Source of the DNA: Iamia sp964643485
Lineage (GTDB): Bacteria; Actinomycetota; Acidimicrobiia; Acidimicrobiales; Iamiaceae
Direction: 5' to 3'
Length of the DNA stretch: 16,413 nt
Assembly: GCA_964643485.1 (NCBI GenBank)
Contig: CAZXRA010000258.1
Location: forward strand, 1-16,413
The notes beneath the pieces are model-generated. The model was not told the DNA's origin. It saw only the letters and a program-made list of their open reading frames with translations, and made no database searches. Made by a program: the position numbers and the translations under genes. Of the stretch, positions 1 to 7,323 are shown piece by piece (within the stretch, counting starts at the first letter, position 1; every line of letters begins with the position of its first letter).

Positions 1-210
1 GGGGTCGCCGCGGGCTGGGCGTCGCCCACCCCGGCCCCCATCGCGGGCCCGGTGGTCGTGGTCGAGGCCGGGGCGGGCGACACCCTCTGGACCCTGGCCC
101 GGCAGGTCCACCCGACCGGTGATGTGCGCCCCGCTGTCGAGGCCATGGTGGCCGAGCGGGGCGGGTCGGACGTCCAGGTGGGCGACGACGTGCGGGTGCC
201 CGCCGGCTGA
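1..210 (+). CDS. LysM-domain protein, C-terminal end (5' truncated by window edge)
   Basis: Frame 1 is open from the first base to a TGA at 208-210, giving 69 residues with no start inside the window. An alanine/proline-rich stretch is followed by a LysM-like module from about residue 20: valine-rich strand, then GDTLWTLARQ, and a closing VQVGDDVRVPAG. LysM modules bind peptidoglycan or related N-acetylglucosamine polymers, so the protein probably acts at the cell envelope. In many actinobacteria a small LysM gene lies between lexA and nrdR, and the nrdR gene 34 bp downstream fits that order; lexA itself is outside the window. Family assignment is fairly safe; the exact role is unknown. Confidence 0.75.
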   Translation, partial: GVAAGWASPTPAPIAGPVVVVEAGAGDTLWTLARQVHPTGDVRPAVEAMVAERGGSDVQVGDDVRVPAG

Positions 211-244
211 CGTCCTCGTCGCCGGGAGGGGTAGCGTCGCCCGG

Positions 245-721
245 GTGCGTTGCCCGGAGTGCTCGGCCCTGGATGACAAGGTCGTCGACTCCCGCGCCTC
301 CGACGACGGGGCCTCCATCCGGCGCCGCCGGGAGTGCCTGAGCTGTGGTCAGCGTTTCACCACCTTCGAGCGCATCGAGGCGGCGCCCCTGGTGGTGGTG
401 AAGGCCTCGGGCGAGCGCCAGTCCTTCGACCGGGACAAGGTGGCGGCGGGCGTGGTGGCCGCCGTCGTGAACCGTCCCGTCAGCCCCGAGCAGATCGACG
501 CCCTGGTCACCGGGGTGGAGGACGTCATGCGCCAACGGGGCGGCGAGGTCACCTCGGCCCGCATCGGCCTGGCCGTGCTGGAACGGCTCCGCCATCTCGA
601 CGACGTGGCCTACTTGCGCTTCGCCAGCGTCTACAAGGACTTCACCCGCGTCGAGGACTTCGCCGACGAGCTGCGCCTCCTCACCAAGGGCTCCGACACC
701 CCGCCGCCGCCCGAGGACTGA
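245..721 (+). CDS. nrdR: Transcriptional repressor NrdR
   Basis: NrdR is the nucleotide-sensing repressor of ribonucleotide reductase genes. The 158-residue product has the family layout: an N-terminal zinc ribbon with Cys3, Cys6, Cys31 and Cys34 (MRCPEC and ECLSCGQRFTTFE), then an ATP-cone domain from about residue 46 to 136 that senses ATP/dATP. The GTG at 245 is chosen because translation from it begins directly with MRCPEC, as in known NrdR proteins; a purine-rich GGGAGGGG lies at 224-231, at a rather long distance of 13 nt. The frame is open further upstream, but that extension has no family resemblance. It follows the LysM gene and ends in a hairpin shared with the convergent reductase gene. 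The likely target, nrdJ, is 2.4 kb downstream and has NrdR-box-like sites in its leader. Confidence 0.96.
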   Translation: MRCPECSALDDKVVDSRASDDGASIRRRRECLSCGQRFTTFERIEAAPLVVVKASGERQSFDRDKVAAGVVAAVVNRPVSPEQIDALVTGVEDVMRQRGGEVTSARIGLAVLERLRHLDDVAYLRFASVYKDFTRVEDFADELRLLTKGSDTPPPPED

Positions 722-735
722 TCCCGCTGACGGGA
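722..735. terminator. Short hairpin between convergent genes
   Basis: TCCCG and CGGGA form a perfect 5-bp stem around a CTGA loop. The hairpin fills most of the 18-bp gap between the nrdR stop and the stop of the reductase gene on the other strand. There is no T tract, which is common in GC-rich actinobacteria. A bidirectional terminator role is inferred from position only. Confidence 0.45.
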
Positions 736-739
736 ACGG

Positions 740-1501
740 TCACCGATCGCGGAGGAGGCGCCAGAACAGCACGCCGTCCTGCTCCAGCAGGTGGGCGGGG
801 CGCCAGGACGACAGCTCCCCCGGGCCGGGGCTGGCCACGATGCGGGGCGCCACCCCCCCCACCATGTCGGGGTCGATGGTGAGGCACATCTCGTCCAGCA
901 GGTCGGCGGCCAGGAGCGTGCCGTTGAGCGAGGGTCCGCCCTCGCAGACGGCCAGGCCCACCCCGCGTTCGTCCAGGACGGCGAGCAGGGCGTGGGGGTC
1001 GACGCCGCCGTCCGCGGCCCCCTCCACCTCCACCAGCTCGGCCACGCCGTCGAGGCGCCGGCGGGCGGCGACGGGCGCCGAGGGGGGATGGACGACGAGG
1101 GGGGTGGGGGTGGTGTCGTCGGCCTCGGTGAAGAGGCGCTGGCCGGGGTCGAGGGCGAGGCGGCCCGACACCACCACGAGCTGGGGGTGGGCGGGCTGGC
1201 CCCGGGCGGCCCGGGCGGCGCGGCCCTCCTCGGGAGTGCGGGCCGGGCCGTAGTCCTCGGCCCGGATGGTGCCCGCCCCCACGACGAGGGCGTCGGCCCC
1301 GGCCCGGACGGCCCGGAAGACAGCTCGATCGCCGGCGCCGCCGAGGGTGCCGGAGCGACCGGCGATGGCGGCGGCCCCGTCGGACGAGGCCACCATGAGG
1401 CTGGCCACCCAGGGGCGCCCGTGGGGACGGGGCCGCTCGACGGCATAGGTGGAGACGACATCGACGTCGCCGTCGCCGGGGTGGGGGAGGAGGTGGCGCA
1501 C
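740..1501 (-). CDS. Pyrimidine reductase family protein (RibD C-terminal / DHFR-like fold)
   Basis: The 253-residue product resembles the stand-alone RibD C-terminal (NADPH-dependent diaminohydroxyphosphoribosyl-aminopyrimidine reductase-like) proteins of actinobacteria. Visible signatures are the start MRHLLP (GTG read as Met), RPWVASLMVASSDG at about 29-42, the following GRSG and VGAGTIRAEDYGP segments, and CEGGPSLNG at 186-194 leading into LLDEMCLTIDP. The family uses NADPH to reduce a pyrimidine/ribose intermediate or related compound; whether this member works in riboflavin synthesis or on another substrate cannot be told, since no other rib genes are visible. The GTG at 1501 is chosen because the MRHLLP start is typical and lies 2 nt after the MarR stop codon. 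There is no clear Shine-Dalgarno sequence, so translational coupling with the MarR gene is likely. The frame continues far upstream, but only as a shadow of the MarR gene. Confidence 0.85.
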   Translation of the reverse strand: MRHLLPHPGDGDVDVVSTYAVERPRPHGRPWVASLMVASSDGAAAIAGRSGTLGGAGDRAVFRAVRAGADALVVGAGTIRAEDYGPARTPEEGRAARAARGQPAHPQLVVVSGRLALDPGQRLFTEADDTTPTPLVVHPPSAPVAARRRLDGVAELVEVEGAADGGVDPHALLAVLDERGVGLAVCEGGPSLNGTLLAADLLDEMCLTIDPDMVGGVAPRIVASPGPGELSSWRPAHLLEQDGVLFWRLLRDR

Positions 1502-1503
1502 GG

Positions 1504-2007
1504 CTAGGTGGGGTCGGCGTGGGCCCCGGCCTCGGCGTCGGGGCGAACGGCGTCTCGCACGGTGCGGAGGGCATCGGAGAGCGCGTCGAGACGGGCCGGG
1601 CTGAGGCGGCTGGTGTACCACTGCTCGATCAGGGCGAGGTGTCCGGGCAGCACCTCCCGGAGCAGGGCGGCTCCGGCCGGCGTCGCCACGGCGAAAGCTC
1701 CCCGCCCGTCGGTGGGGCAGGCCCGTCGTTCGACGAGCCGGCGCCGCTCGAGGCGGTCGACCAGGCGGGTGAGGCCGCTGGAGGACAGGTCGACCTGGGC
1801 AGCCAGGTCGCTCATGCGGAGCTGGCCCCCGGGGCTGCGGCCCAGGCGCAGCAGTACCTCGAACTCCGACGGGGCCAGCCCGTGCTCGGCGATCTGGGCC
1901 GAGAGGTGGTCGCCCAGCCCGGCCGCCGCCTCGAACAGGAGGCCGGCGGCGGTGAGGCGGGGATCGTCGACGAGCCCGGCGACAGGGGAGGAGGGGGCGC
2001 GGGGCAT
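1504..2007 (-). CDS. MarR-family transcriptional regulator
   Basis: The 167-residue product has the MarR winged-helix layout. Helical dimerisation segments are followed by LAPSEFEVLLRLGRSPGG, the recognition-helix region LSSSGLTRLVDRLERRRLV at about 74-92, and a wing with PTDGRGAFA at 98-106. A C-terminal helical pair completes the dimer interface. The ATG at 2007 is chosen because the family similarity starts just after it and because a TACCGT hexamer ends 6 nt upstream, suggesting a leaderless transcript. It heads a two-gene unit with the reductase gene and is divergent from yceI. The palindrome at 2085-2104 is the probable binding site. MarR proteins usually respond to phenolic or oxidising compounds; the ligand here is unknown. 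Confidence 0.9.
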   Translation of the reverse strand: MPRAPSSPVAGLVDDPRLTAAGLLFEAAAGLGDHLSAQIAEHGLAPSEFEVLLRLGRSPGGQLRMSDLAAQVDLSSSGLTRLVDRLERRRLVERRACPTDGRGAFAVATPAGAALLREVLPGHLALIEQWYTSRLSPARLDALSDALRTVRDAVRPDAEAGAHADPT

Positions 2008-2013
2008 GGGCCC

Positions 2014-2019
2014 ACGGTA
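2014..2019 (-). promoter_or_regulatory. Candidate -10 hexamer for leaderless MarR gene
   Basis: On the minus strand TACCGT is followed by GGGCCC and then the ATG of the MarR gene. The hexamer fits TANNNT and its spacing would place the transcription start at or next to the start codon. I could not find a good -35, so this is a moderate call supported mainly by the same arrangement at four other genes in the window. Confidence 0.45.
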
Positions 2020-2084
2020 TCGACGGAGCGCGCTCTGTGGTGCGGCTCGGGAATAGCCGGTGAGGGAGGACGTTGTGCCTCCAT

Positions 2085-2104
2085 GTAGTTGCGCATGCAA
2101 CTAC
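2085..2104. promoter_or_regulatory. MarR-type operator palindrome between MarR gene and yceI
   Basis: Arms GTAGTTGC and GCAACTAC are perfect 8-bp inverted repeats around a GCAT centre. The TAGTTGC...GCAACTA pattern resembles operators known for MarR/OhrR-type regulators. It lies 20 bp upstream of the yceI start and 77 bp from the MarR start. Repression of yceI, with possible autoregulation, is the simplest reading. Confidence 0.75.
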
Positions 2105-2124
2105 TCCATTCACCGGAGGCCCCC

Positions 2125-2706
2125 ATGACCGACACATCCACTCTTCCCGTGCGCACCTACGACGACCTGGAGATCCCCCAGCCCGGCACCTACGCCATCG
2201 ACACCAGCCACTCGGAGCTCACCTTCTCCGTGCGCCACATGATGGTGTCGAAGGTGCGGGGCCGGTTCGCCGACGTCGAGGGAGCCATCCACTTCGCCGA
2301 GGACCCCCTGGAGAGCTGGGCCGAGGTGACCATCGCCGTGGCCTCGATCGACACGGGCACACCTGACCGCGACGCCCACCTCACCAGCCCCGACTTCTTC
2401 GACGCCGAGCGCTTCCCCCGGATCACCTTCCGCTCCACCGGCGTGAAGGACGTGAAGGGCGGCGGCTTCACCCTGGAAGGCAACCTCACCGTGCGCGACG
2501 TCATCCGGCCGGTGCGCTTCACCGTCACCTACAACGGGGTGGGCCGGAACCCGTGGGGTGCCACCGTCGTGGGCTTCGAGGGGCGCATCGAGCTCGACCG
2601 GGAGGACTTCGGCCTCACCTGGAACCAGGCCCTGGAGACGGGCGGCGTGCTCGTGGGCAAGGTCGCCACCATCGACATCGCCATAGAAGCCACACCCCAG
2701 AGCTGA
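2125..2706 (+). CDS. YceI family protein
   Basis: The 193-residue product carries the YceI lipocalin-like barrel, from about residue 20 to 190. Signature pieces are YAIDTSHSELTFSVRHMM, VRGRF, DAHLTSPDFFDAERFPRITF, GNLTVRDVIRPV and EDFGLTWNQALETGG. YceI proteins bind long-chain isoprenoids or amphiphilic molecules inside the barrel, and some respond to alkaline or organic stress. No signal peptide is seen, so this copy is probably cytoplasmic. The ATG at 2125 is supported by a strong CCGGAGG at about 2115-2121; an in-frame ATG further upstream would lie within the operator palindrome. It is divergent from the MarR gene, a common actinobacterial pairing. The physiological ligand is unknown. Confidence 0.93.
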   Translation: MTDTSTLPVRTYDDLEIPQPGTYAIDTSHSELTFSVRHMMVSKVRGRFADVEGAIHFAEDPLESWAEVTIAVASIDTGTPDRDAHLTSPDFFDAERFPRITFRSTGVKDVKGGGFTLEGNLTVRDVIRPVRFTVTYNGVGRNPWGATVVGFEGRIELDREDFGLTWNQALETGGVLVGKVATIDIAIEATPQS

Positions 2707-2751
2707 GGGCCCGGCCGCCGTCGTCCCCAGGCCTGTGGAGGAAGGTGGGGG

Positions 2752-2805
2752 AAATCCACCGGGTCATCCACTGGAATCCACAGCCTGTTCCCCTTCCGTT
2801 CCACA
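2752..2805 (+). promoter_or_regulatory. Cluster of DnaA-box-like ATCCAC repeats
   Basis: In the 455-bp gap between yceI and nrdJ, ATCCAC occurs at 2754, 2766 and 2776, spaced 12 and 10 bp apart. A TTCCACA follows at 2799, and an inverted TGTGGAG lies at 2734. Compared with the DnaA box TTATCCACA, the sites at 2764 and 2774 match about 7 of 9 positions. None is a perfect box, so DnaA binding is a hypothesis. DnaA control of ribonucleotide reductase genes is known in E. coli. Confidence 0.3.
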
Positions 2806-2854
2806 AGGGGTCGTCTCTAGGGTGCATCTCGTTGTCGACGGAGGTCGTCGCGCA

Positions 2855-2869
2855 CTCCCGGAACGGGAG
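2855..2869. repeat. Small inverted repeat in the yceI-nrdJ gap
   Basis: CTCCCG and CGGGAG form a perfect 6-bp stem with a GAA loop. It lies 149 bp after the yceI stop and well before the nrdJ promoter. It could be a late terminator of yceI or a protein site; no T tract follows. Confidence 0.35.
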
Positions 2870-2878
2870 GGTGTGGGT

Positions 2879-2898
2879 GTCTCCATCCCGCTGGAGAC
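2879..2898. repeat. 7-bp inverted repeat in the yceI-nrdJ gap
   Basis: GTCTCCA and TGGAGAC are perfect arms around the 6-nt centre TCCCGC. It stands only 9 bp from the preceding hairpin, so both could be parts of one structure. It may be an operator for an unknown regulator or a terminator element; the sequence does not decide. Confidence 0.35.
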
Positions 2899-2983
2899 GA
2901 CGTCCTTGGGAGTGCTCTGGTCCCCCCGTCCCGGGAGATTTCGCGAGCACCCCCTGACCTGGGAGGACGCGCGGCGGCTTCCG

Positions 2984-3013
2984 TTGACACACCTGTAATT
3001 ACCCTGGTGTAAT
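2984..3013 (+). promoter_or_regulatory. Promoter of nrdJ
   Basis: A perfect -35 TTGACA (2984-2989) is followed after 18 bp by TGTAAT (3008-3013), close to the consensus TATAAT. The spacer contains an 8-bp palindrome GTAATTAC at 2995-3002 and is an AT-rich island in very GC-rich DNA. The predicted start near 3020 would give a leader of about 140 nt that contains both NrdR-box-like sites. Confidence 0.7.
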
Positions 3014-3023
3014 GAGCGTCCCC

Positions 3024-3039
3024 CGCCCACATCTTGTGG
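3024..3039. promoter_or_regulatory. NrdR-box-like site 1 upstream of nrdJ
   Basis: The 16-bp CGCCCACATCTTGTGG fits the known NrdR box pattern (acaCwAtATaTwGtgt) loosely, best in the ACATCTTGTG core. It begins about 10 bp after the -10 hexamer. The second box lies 42 bp further on, and NrdR boxes normally occur in pairs. Confidence 0.55.
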
Positions 3040-3065
3040 TCCTGGCCCGGCGCCGTCCTCTCCAG

Positions 3066-3081
3066 GCACAACACGTTGTGG
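3066..3081. promoter_or_regulatory. NrdR-box-like site 2 upstream of nrdJ
   Basis: GCACAACACGTTGTGG contains perfect 6-bp arms CACAAC and GTTGTG around an AC centre. The spacing from box 1 is 42 bp centre to centre (26 bp gap), close to four helical turns, so both sites face the same side of the DNA. That phasing is a known requirement of NrdR box pairs. Confidence 0.65.
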
Positions 3082-3161
3082 TCCGTAGGGTGGGAGGCAG
3101 CGTCGCCGATCCGCCCCGCTCCCGGCTCCTCGTCCACCCCCGCCCCCCAGGAGAGACCCCT

Positions 3162-6047
3162 ATGGCCCTCGCCCCCGAGCAGACCGGCATCGGCATCCGG
3201 CGCCACTTCACCCGGCCCGACGTCCACCCCTACGACGAGCTGGCCTGGGAGGAGCGCGACGCCCGCATCACCAACTGGGCCGACGGGTCGGTGGCCTTCG
3301 AGCAGCTCGGGGTCGAGTTCCCCACCGCGTGGTCGGTCAACGCCACCAACATCGTGGCCCAGAAGTACTTCCGGGGCACGCTGGGCACGCCCGAGCGGGA
3401 GTCGTCGCTGCGCCAGGTGATCGACCGGGTGGCCGACACCATCACCACCTGGGGCCGCGAGGGCGGCTACTTCACGGACGACGACGAGGCCGAGGTGTTC
3501 CGGGCCGAGCTGAAGCACCTCCTCGTCACCCAGAAGGCGGCCTTCAACTCGCCGGTGTGGTTCAACATCGGGGTGCCGGGCGTGCCCCAGCAGGCCAGCG
3601 CCTGCTTCATCCTCGCCGTCGACGACGAGATGGACTCCAGCCTCAACTGGTACCGGGAGGAGGGTGTGATCTTCAAGGGCGGCTCGGGGGCGGGCGTGAA
3701 CCTGTCGAAGATCCGCTCCTCGGCCGAGCACCTGAAGGGGGGCGGCACCGCCTCGGGTCCCGTCAGCTTCATGCGGGGCGCCGACGCCTCGGCCGGCACC
3801 ATCAAGTCGGGGGGCAAGACCCGGCGAGCCGCCAAGATGGTCATCCTCGACGTCTCCCACCCCGACGTGGAGGACTTCATCTGGGTCAAGGCCCACGAGG
3901 AGAAGAAGATCCGCGTCCTGGAGCAGGCCGGCTTCGACATGAGCCTCGACGGCAAGGACATGGCGTCGGTCCAGTACCAGAACGCCAACAACTCGGTGCG
4001 GGTCACCGACGAGTTCATGCAGGCCGTGGTGGACGACGCCGACTGGCACCTCCGGGCCGTCACCACCGGCGAGGTGGTCCGCACCGTGCGGGCCCGCGAC
4101 CTCATTCGCCAGTTCGCCACCGCGGCGTGGCAGTGCGCCGACCCGGGCATGCAGTTCGACACCACCATCAACCGGTGGCACACCGCGGCCAACACCGATC
4201 GCATCAACGGGTCCAACCCGTGCAGCGAGTACATGCACATCGACAACTCGGCCTGCAACCTGGCCTCGATCAACCTGCTGGAGTTCCTGCAGGACGACGG
4301 CACCTTCGACGTCGACGGCTTCAAGCAGGCCTGCGCCGTGATGTTCACCGGCCAGGAGATCCTGGTGGGCCGGGCTGACTACCCGACCGGCCCCATCGGG
4401 GAGAACAGTCGCAAGTTCCGCCAGCTGGGCCTGGGCTACGCCAACCTGGGCGCCCTGCTCATGGCCACCGGCGCCCCCTACGACTCCGACGCCGGCCGGG
4501 CCTGGGCCGCGGCCATCACCGCCCTCATGACCGGGCACGCCTACGAGGTCTCGGCCCGCACCGCGGCCCGCATGGGGCCCTTCGCCGGCTACGAGGAGAA
4601 CAAGGAGCACATGCTCCGCGTCCTCGACATGCACCGCACCGCGGCGGCCGACATCGACGAGGAGCTGGTGCCGGCCGAGCTGCTGGGCGCGGCCCAGCAG
4701 TCGTGGGACGAGGCCTGCGACCTGGCCGAGCAGTTCGGCGTGCGCAACTCCCAGGCCTCGGTGCTGGCTCCCACCGGCACCATCGGCCTGATGATGGACT
4801 GCGACACCACCGGCATCGAGCCCGACCTGGGCCTGGTGAAGACCAAGAAGCTCGTCGGCGGCGGCACCATGTCGATCGTCAACCAGACGGTGCCCCGGGC
4901 CCTGCGGAACCTGGGCTACGACGAGTCGGCCATCGCCGAGATCGTCGCCTTCATCGACGAGAACAAGACCATCCTCGGCGCCCCCCACCTCGACCCGGCC
5001 CACCTGCCGGTGTTCGCCTGCTCCATGGGCGACAACACCATCCACTACCTGGGCCACGTGAAGATGATGGCGGCCACCCAGCCCTTCCTCAGCGGGGCCA
5101 TCAGCAAGACCGTCAACATGCCCACCGAGGCCTCGGTCGAGGACGTGGAGCAGCTCCACATCGACGCCTGGCAGATGGGCGTGAAGGCCATCGCCATCTA
5201 CCGCGACGGCTGCAAGGTGGCCCAGCCCCTGTCCATGACCAAGAAGGACGGCGAGGACGACGCCCCCTCGGCCGGCCAGGTCGTCGAGAAGGTCGTGGAG
5301 CGGGTCGTCGAGAAGGTGGTGACGGTGAAGGAGCCGGTGCGGCGCAAGCTGCCTCGCACCCGCACGTCCAAGACCTTCGAGTTCCGGGTGGCCGACTGCA
5401 AGGGCTTCGTCAGCGTCGGCGAGTACGAGGACGGCCGGCCCGGCGAGATCTTCATCCGCATCTCGAAGCAGGGCTCGACCCTGGCCGGGATCATGGACGC
5501 CTTCGCCGTCTCCATCAGCTACGGCCTCCAGTACGGCGTGCCCCTGCGGGCCTACGTGGAGACCTTCACCAACACCCGGTTCGAGCCGGCGGGCATGACC
5601 GACGATCCCGAGCTGCGCATCGCCTCCTCGCTCGTCGACTACATGTTCCGGCGCCTGGCCGTGGAGTACCTCAGCTTCGGCGAGCGCCAGGAGCTGGGCA
5701 TCCTCACCGTGTCGGAGCGCACCCAGCCCACGCTGCCCGGCGTGGAGGAGACGGTCACCCAGACCCGCCAGGGCTCCGAGATCCCGGCCGACCCCAAGTC
5801 GGTGCCGTCGGCCTCGGCGCTGGCCCGGGAGATGGAGGAGGCCGAGGAGGGGGGCCGTGGCCACCAGCCCAGCCTGCTGGAGCGGGCCGGTGTCCTCGAT
5901 GACGCTCCGGCCCCGTCGGTGCCCCAGGCCACCCCCGAGGTGCGCCACTCCGACGCCCCCTACTGCATGCAGTGCGGCGTCCAGATGGTGCGGGCCGGCT
6001 CCTGCCACGCCTGCCCGAGCTGCGGCTCCACCAGCGGCTGTAGCTAG
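3162..6047 (+). CDS. nrdJ: Vitamin B12-dependent (class II) ribonucleoside-diphosphate reductase
   Basis: This enzyme reduces ribonucleotides to deoxyribonucleotides, using adenosylcobalamin to make a thiyl radical. The product is 961 residues, normal for the long NrdJ form. The active-site motif NPCSE is at 352-356, with Cys354 as the expected thiyl cysteine. Cys148 (in SACFIL) and Cys365 (in SACNLA) are the likely redox pair. After the barrel comes a charged valine-rich linker at about 707-722 (VVEKVVERVVEK), a TSCPD domain at about 737-846, and a C-terminal zinc-ribbon/redox tail with Cys935, 938, 948, 951, 954 and 960. The ATG at 3162 has AGGAGAG 6 nt upstream (3149-3155); the open frame before it is non-coding leader. 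Regulation is probably by NrdR through the paired boxes in the leader. No intein or frameshift is seen. Confidence 0.97.
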   Translation: MALAPEQTGIGIRRHFTRPDVHPYDELAWEERDARITNWADGSVAFEQLGVEFPTAWSVNATNIVAQKYFRGTLGTPERESSLRQVIDRVADTITTWGREGGYFTDDDEAEVFRAELKHLLVTQKAAFNSPVWFNIGVPGVPQQASACFILAVDDEMDSSLNWYREEGVIFKGGSGAGVNLSKIRSSAEHLKGGGTASGPVSFMRGADASAGTIKSGGKTRRAAKMVILDVSHPDVEDFIWVKAHEEKKIRVLEQAGFDMSLDGKDMASVQYQNANNSVRVTDEFMQAVVDDADWHLRAVTTGEVVRTVRARDLIRQFATAAWQCADPGMQFDTTINRWHTAANTDRINGSNPCSEYMHIDNSACNLASINLLEFLQDDGTFDVDGFKQACAVMFTGQEILVGRADYPTGPIGENSRKFRQLGLGYANLGALLMATGAPYDSDAGRAWAAAITALMTGHAYEVSARTAARMGPFAGYEENKEHMLRVLDMHRTAAADIDEELVPAELLGAAQQSWDEACDLAEQFGVRNSQASVLAPTGTIGLMMDCDTTGIEPDLGLVKTKKLVGGGTMSIVNQTVPRALRNLGYDESAIAEIVAFIDENKTILGAPHLDPAHLPVFACSMGDNTIHYLGHVKMMAATQPFLSGAISKTVNMPTEASVEDVEQLHIDAWQMGVKAIAIYRDGCKVAQPLSMTKKDGEDDAPSAGQVVEKVVERVVEKVVTVKEPVRRKLPRTRTSKTFEFRVADCKGFVSVGEYEDGRPGEIFIRISKQGSTLAGIMDAFAVSISYGLQYGVPLRAYVETFTNTRFEPAGMTDDPELRIASSLVDYMFRRLAVEYLSFGERQELGILTVSERTQPTLPGVEETVTQTRQGSEIPADPKSVPSASALAREMEEAEEGGRGHQPSLLERAGVLDDAPAPSVPQATPEVRHSDAPYCMQCGVQMVRAGSCHACPSCGSTSGCS

Positions 6048-6055
6048 ACCAGCCC

Positions 6056-7138
6056 ATGCCGGGGGTGGGGAGGGGCCGGATCGGTCGCGCCATCGTCGTC
6101 GCGACCGTCACCGCCCTTCTCGCCGCGTCCTGTGGTTCCGACGGGGGAGGGAGCACGGCGAGCACGACGACCGAACCGAGGCGGGAGGCTCCGCCGTCCA
6201 CGCCGGCACCGAGCGACACCCCCGACGAGGAGACGGCTGTGCCCGACTCCGCCACCTACGTCCTGACCCGAGAGCCGCCCGAGGGGGAGGAGCGACGCCT
6301 GGGTCGCCTCCGGGTCGACGGTTCCGTCATCCCGGTCCCCACCCCACCCGACGCCGGCATCGAGGACGCGGACGTGAGCCCGGACGGGTCGCAGATCGTC
6401 TACATCGCCTCCGATGGGGACCGGGAGGAGATCTGGGTCACTGACCTCACCCGGCCCGACGCCGATCCCCGTCGCCTCGACCACCCCGTCGACGCCGGCT
6501 GTCCCCGCTGGTTCCCCGACGGTCGGCGCCTCGCCATGGTGCTGGACGATCAGGTGATGATCCTCGATGTCGTGTCGGGGGAGGTGGTTGTCGTCGGACC
6601 CCGAGCCCGGGGCCTGCAGCTGAGCTGCGCCGATCCCGTCGACGACACCACGGTCGCCGTCGCCGTCTCCCGGGACACGGACGAGGATTGGCGGCCCCAG
6701 CTCTCGTTGCTCGACACGGGAGATGGCTCGCTCACGGTGATCGGGGCCGTCCCCGACGCCTGCATCATCAACGACCCGGCCGCGACACCCAGCGGGGACG
6801 AGGTCGCCGTCGTCGCCATCTGTGAGGACATGGCCGACAACGGCCTCTACCGCATTTCCGTCGGCGGGGGAGAGGCGACGACGGTGCTGGCCGAGAACCC
6901 CCCGGGAGTGCCGCCCGAATGGGCCTACCAGTACTGGCACCCGGCGTGGAGCCCTGATGGGGAGACGATCACCTACTACCGGTACTCCCCCAGCGAGAAT
7001 GCCTCTTCGGTCTGGTCGATCGGGCGCCATGGCGGCGGCTACCGCAAGATCGCTCCGGCCCCGGCCTGTTGCCCGACCGTCGGCCCCTTCCCCGACGCGA
7101 CTCAGGCCATGCCCGTGGCGGCTGTCGTCTCCCCGTAG
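6056..7138 (+). CDS. Lipoprotein with TolB-like beta-propeller (PD40) repeats
   Basis: The 360-residue product starts with a short basic segment and a hydrophobic stretch ending in LLAASC, so Cys26 is a probable lipid-attachment site, though alanine at -3 is looser than the usual lipobox. A Ser/Thr/Pro-rich linker follows to about residue 65. The rest contains WD40-like PD40 repeats with motifs such as VSPDGSQIVYIAS, CPRWFPDGRRLAMV, ATPSGDEVAVVA and HPAWSPDGETITYY. These make a propeller that usually serves as a protein-binding scaffold outside the membrane. It begins 8 bp after nrdJ, so co-transcription is likely, although no functional link to nucleotide reduction is known. No clear Shine-Dalgarno precedes the ATG, and a GTG three codons later is an alternative start. 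Confidence 0.8.
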   Translation: MPGVGRGRIGRAIVVATVTALLAASCGSDGGGSTASTTTEPRREAPPSTPAPSDTPDEETAVPDSATYVLTREPPEGEERRLGRLRVDGSVIPVPTPPDAGIEDADVSPDGSQIVYIASDGDREEIWVTDLTRPDADPRRLDHPVDAGCPRWFPDGRRLAMVLDDQVMILDVVSGEVVVVGPRARGLQLSCADPVDDTTVAVAVSRDTDEDWRPQLSLLDTGDGSLTVIGAVPDACIINDPAATPSGDEVAVVAICEDMADNGLYRISVGGGEATTVLAENPPGVPPEWAYQYWHPAWSPDGETITYYRYSPSENASSVWSIGRHGGGYRKIAPAPACCPTVGPFPDATQAMPVAAVVSP

Positions 7139-7200
7139 ATCCGGTCTGCTCTCCGTCCGAGCGTTCCGCTCTCGCCAAGGGCGCGGGGTCACCCCATTTG

Positions 7201-7217
7201 TGCAACAGCCTGTTGCA
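7201..7217. repeat. Inverted repeat upstream of the nucleotidyltransferase gene (copy 1)
   Basis: TGCAACA and TGTTGCA are perfect arms around GCC, 62 bp after the lipoprotein stop. The segment 7194-7215 aligns without gaps to 7948-7969 at 18 of 22 positions (CCATTT, three variable bases, CAACAGC, one variable base, TGTTG). It could terminate the nrdJ-lipoprotein unit or be half of a pair flanking the next gene. Confidence 0.55.
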
Positions 7218-7288
7218 AGATTCGAGAGGGCGGCCGGGACCATCTGCACCGTTCTTGGGTCGACCCTCCGGCTGCCTTCTCGGTCATC

Positions 7289-7316
7289 TTGACTTTTATC
7301 TAGATGAACGTACTTT
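7289..7316 (+). promoter_or_regulatory. Promoter of the nucleotidyltransferase gene
   Basis: TTGACT at 7289-7294 and TACTTT at 7311-7316 are separated by 16 bp. The -10 ends 7 nt before the ATG at 7324, so transcription should begin at the start codon and the mRNA would be leaderless. The region is strikingly AT-rich for this genome. Confidence 0.6.
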
Positions 7317-7323
7317 TGTACGT
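7308..7323. promoter_or_regulatory. Palindromic operator directly before the start codon
   Basis: ACGTAC and GTACGT are perfect 6-bp arms around TTTT, overlapping the -10 and ending at the base before ATG. A protein bound here would block transcription initiation. The encoded protein has its own DNA-binding domain, so autorepression is plausible but not shown. Confidence 0.6.

Noticed and set aside
2735..2998. 87-codon plus-strand frame in the yceI-nrdJ gap
   Set aside because: Poor codon bias, covers the hairpins and part of the promoter; no ribosome site.
2707..3161. Cobalamin riboswitch before the B12-dependent reductase
   Set aside because: I find no B12-box-like core and no conserved adenosylcobalamin aptamer pairing; the predicted leader is only about 140 nt and is taken up by the NrdR-like boxes.
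2817..6008. Minus-strand open frame of 1063 codons antisense to nrdJ
   Set aside because: Its low-complexity Gly/Ala/His/Val/Leu-rich translation is a mirror of GC-biased codons in nrdJ; no family motif and no ribosome site.
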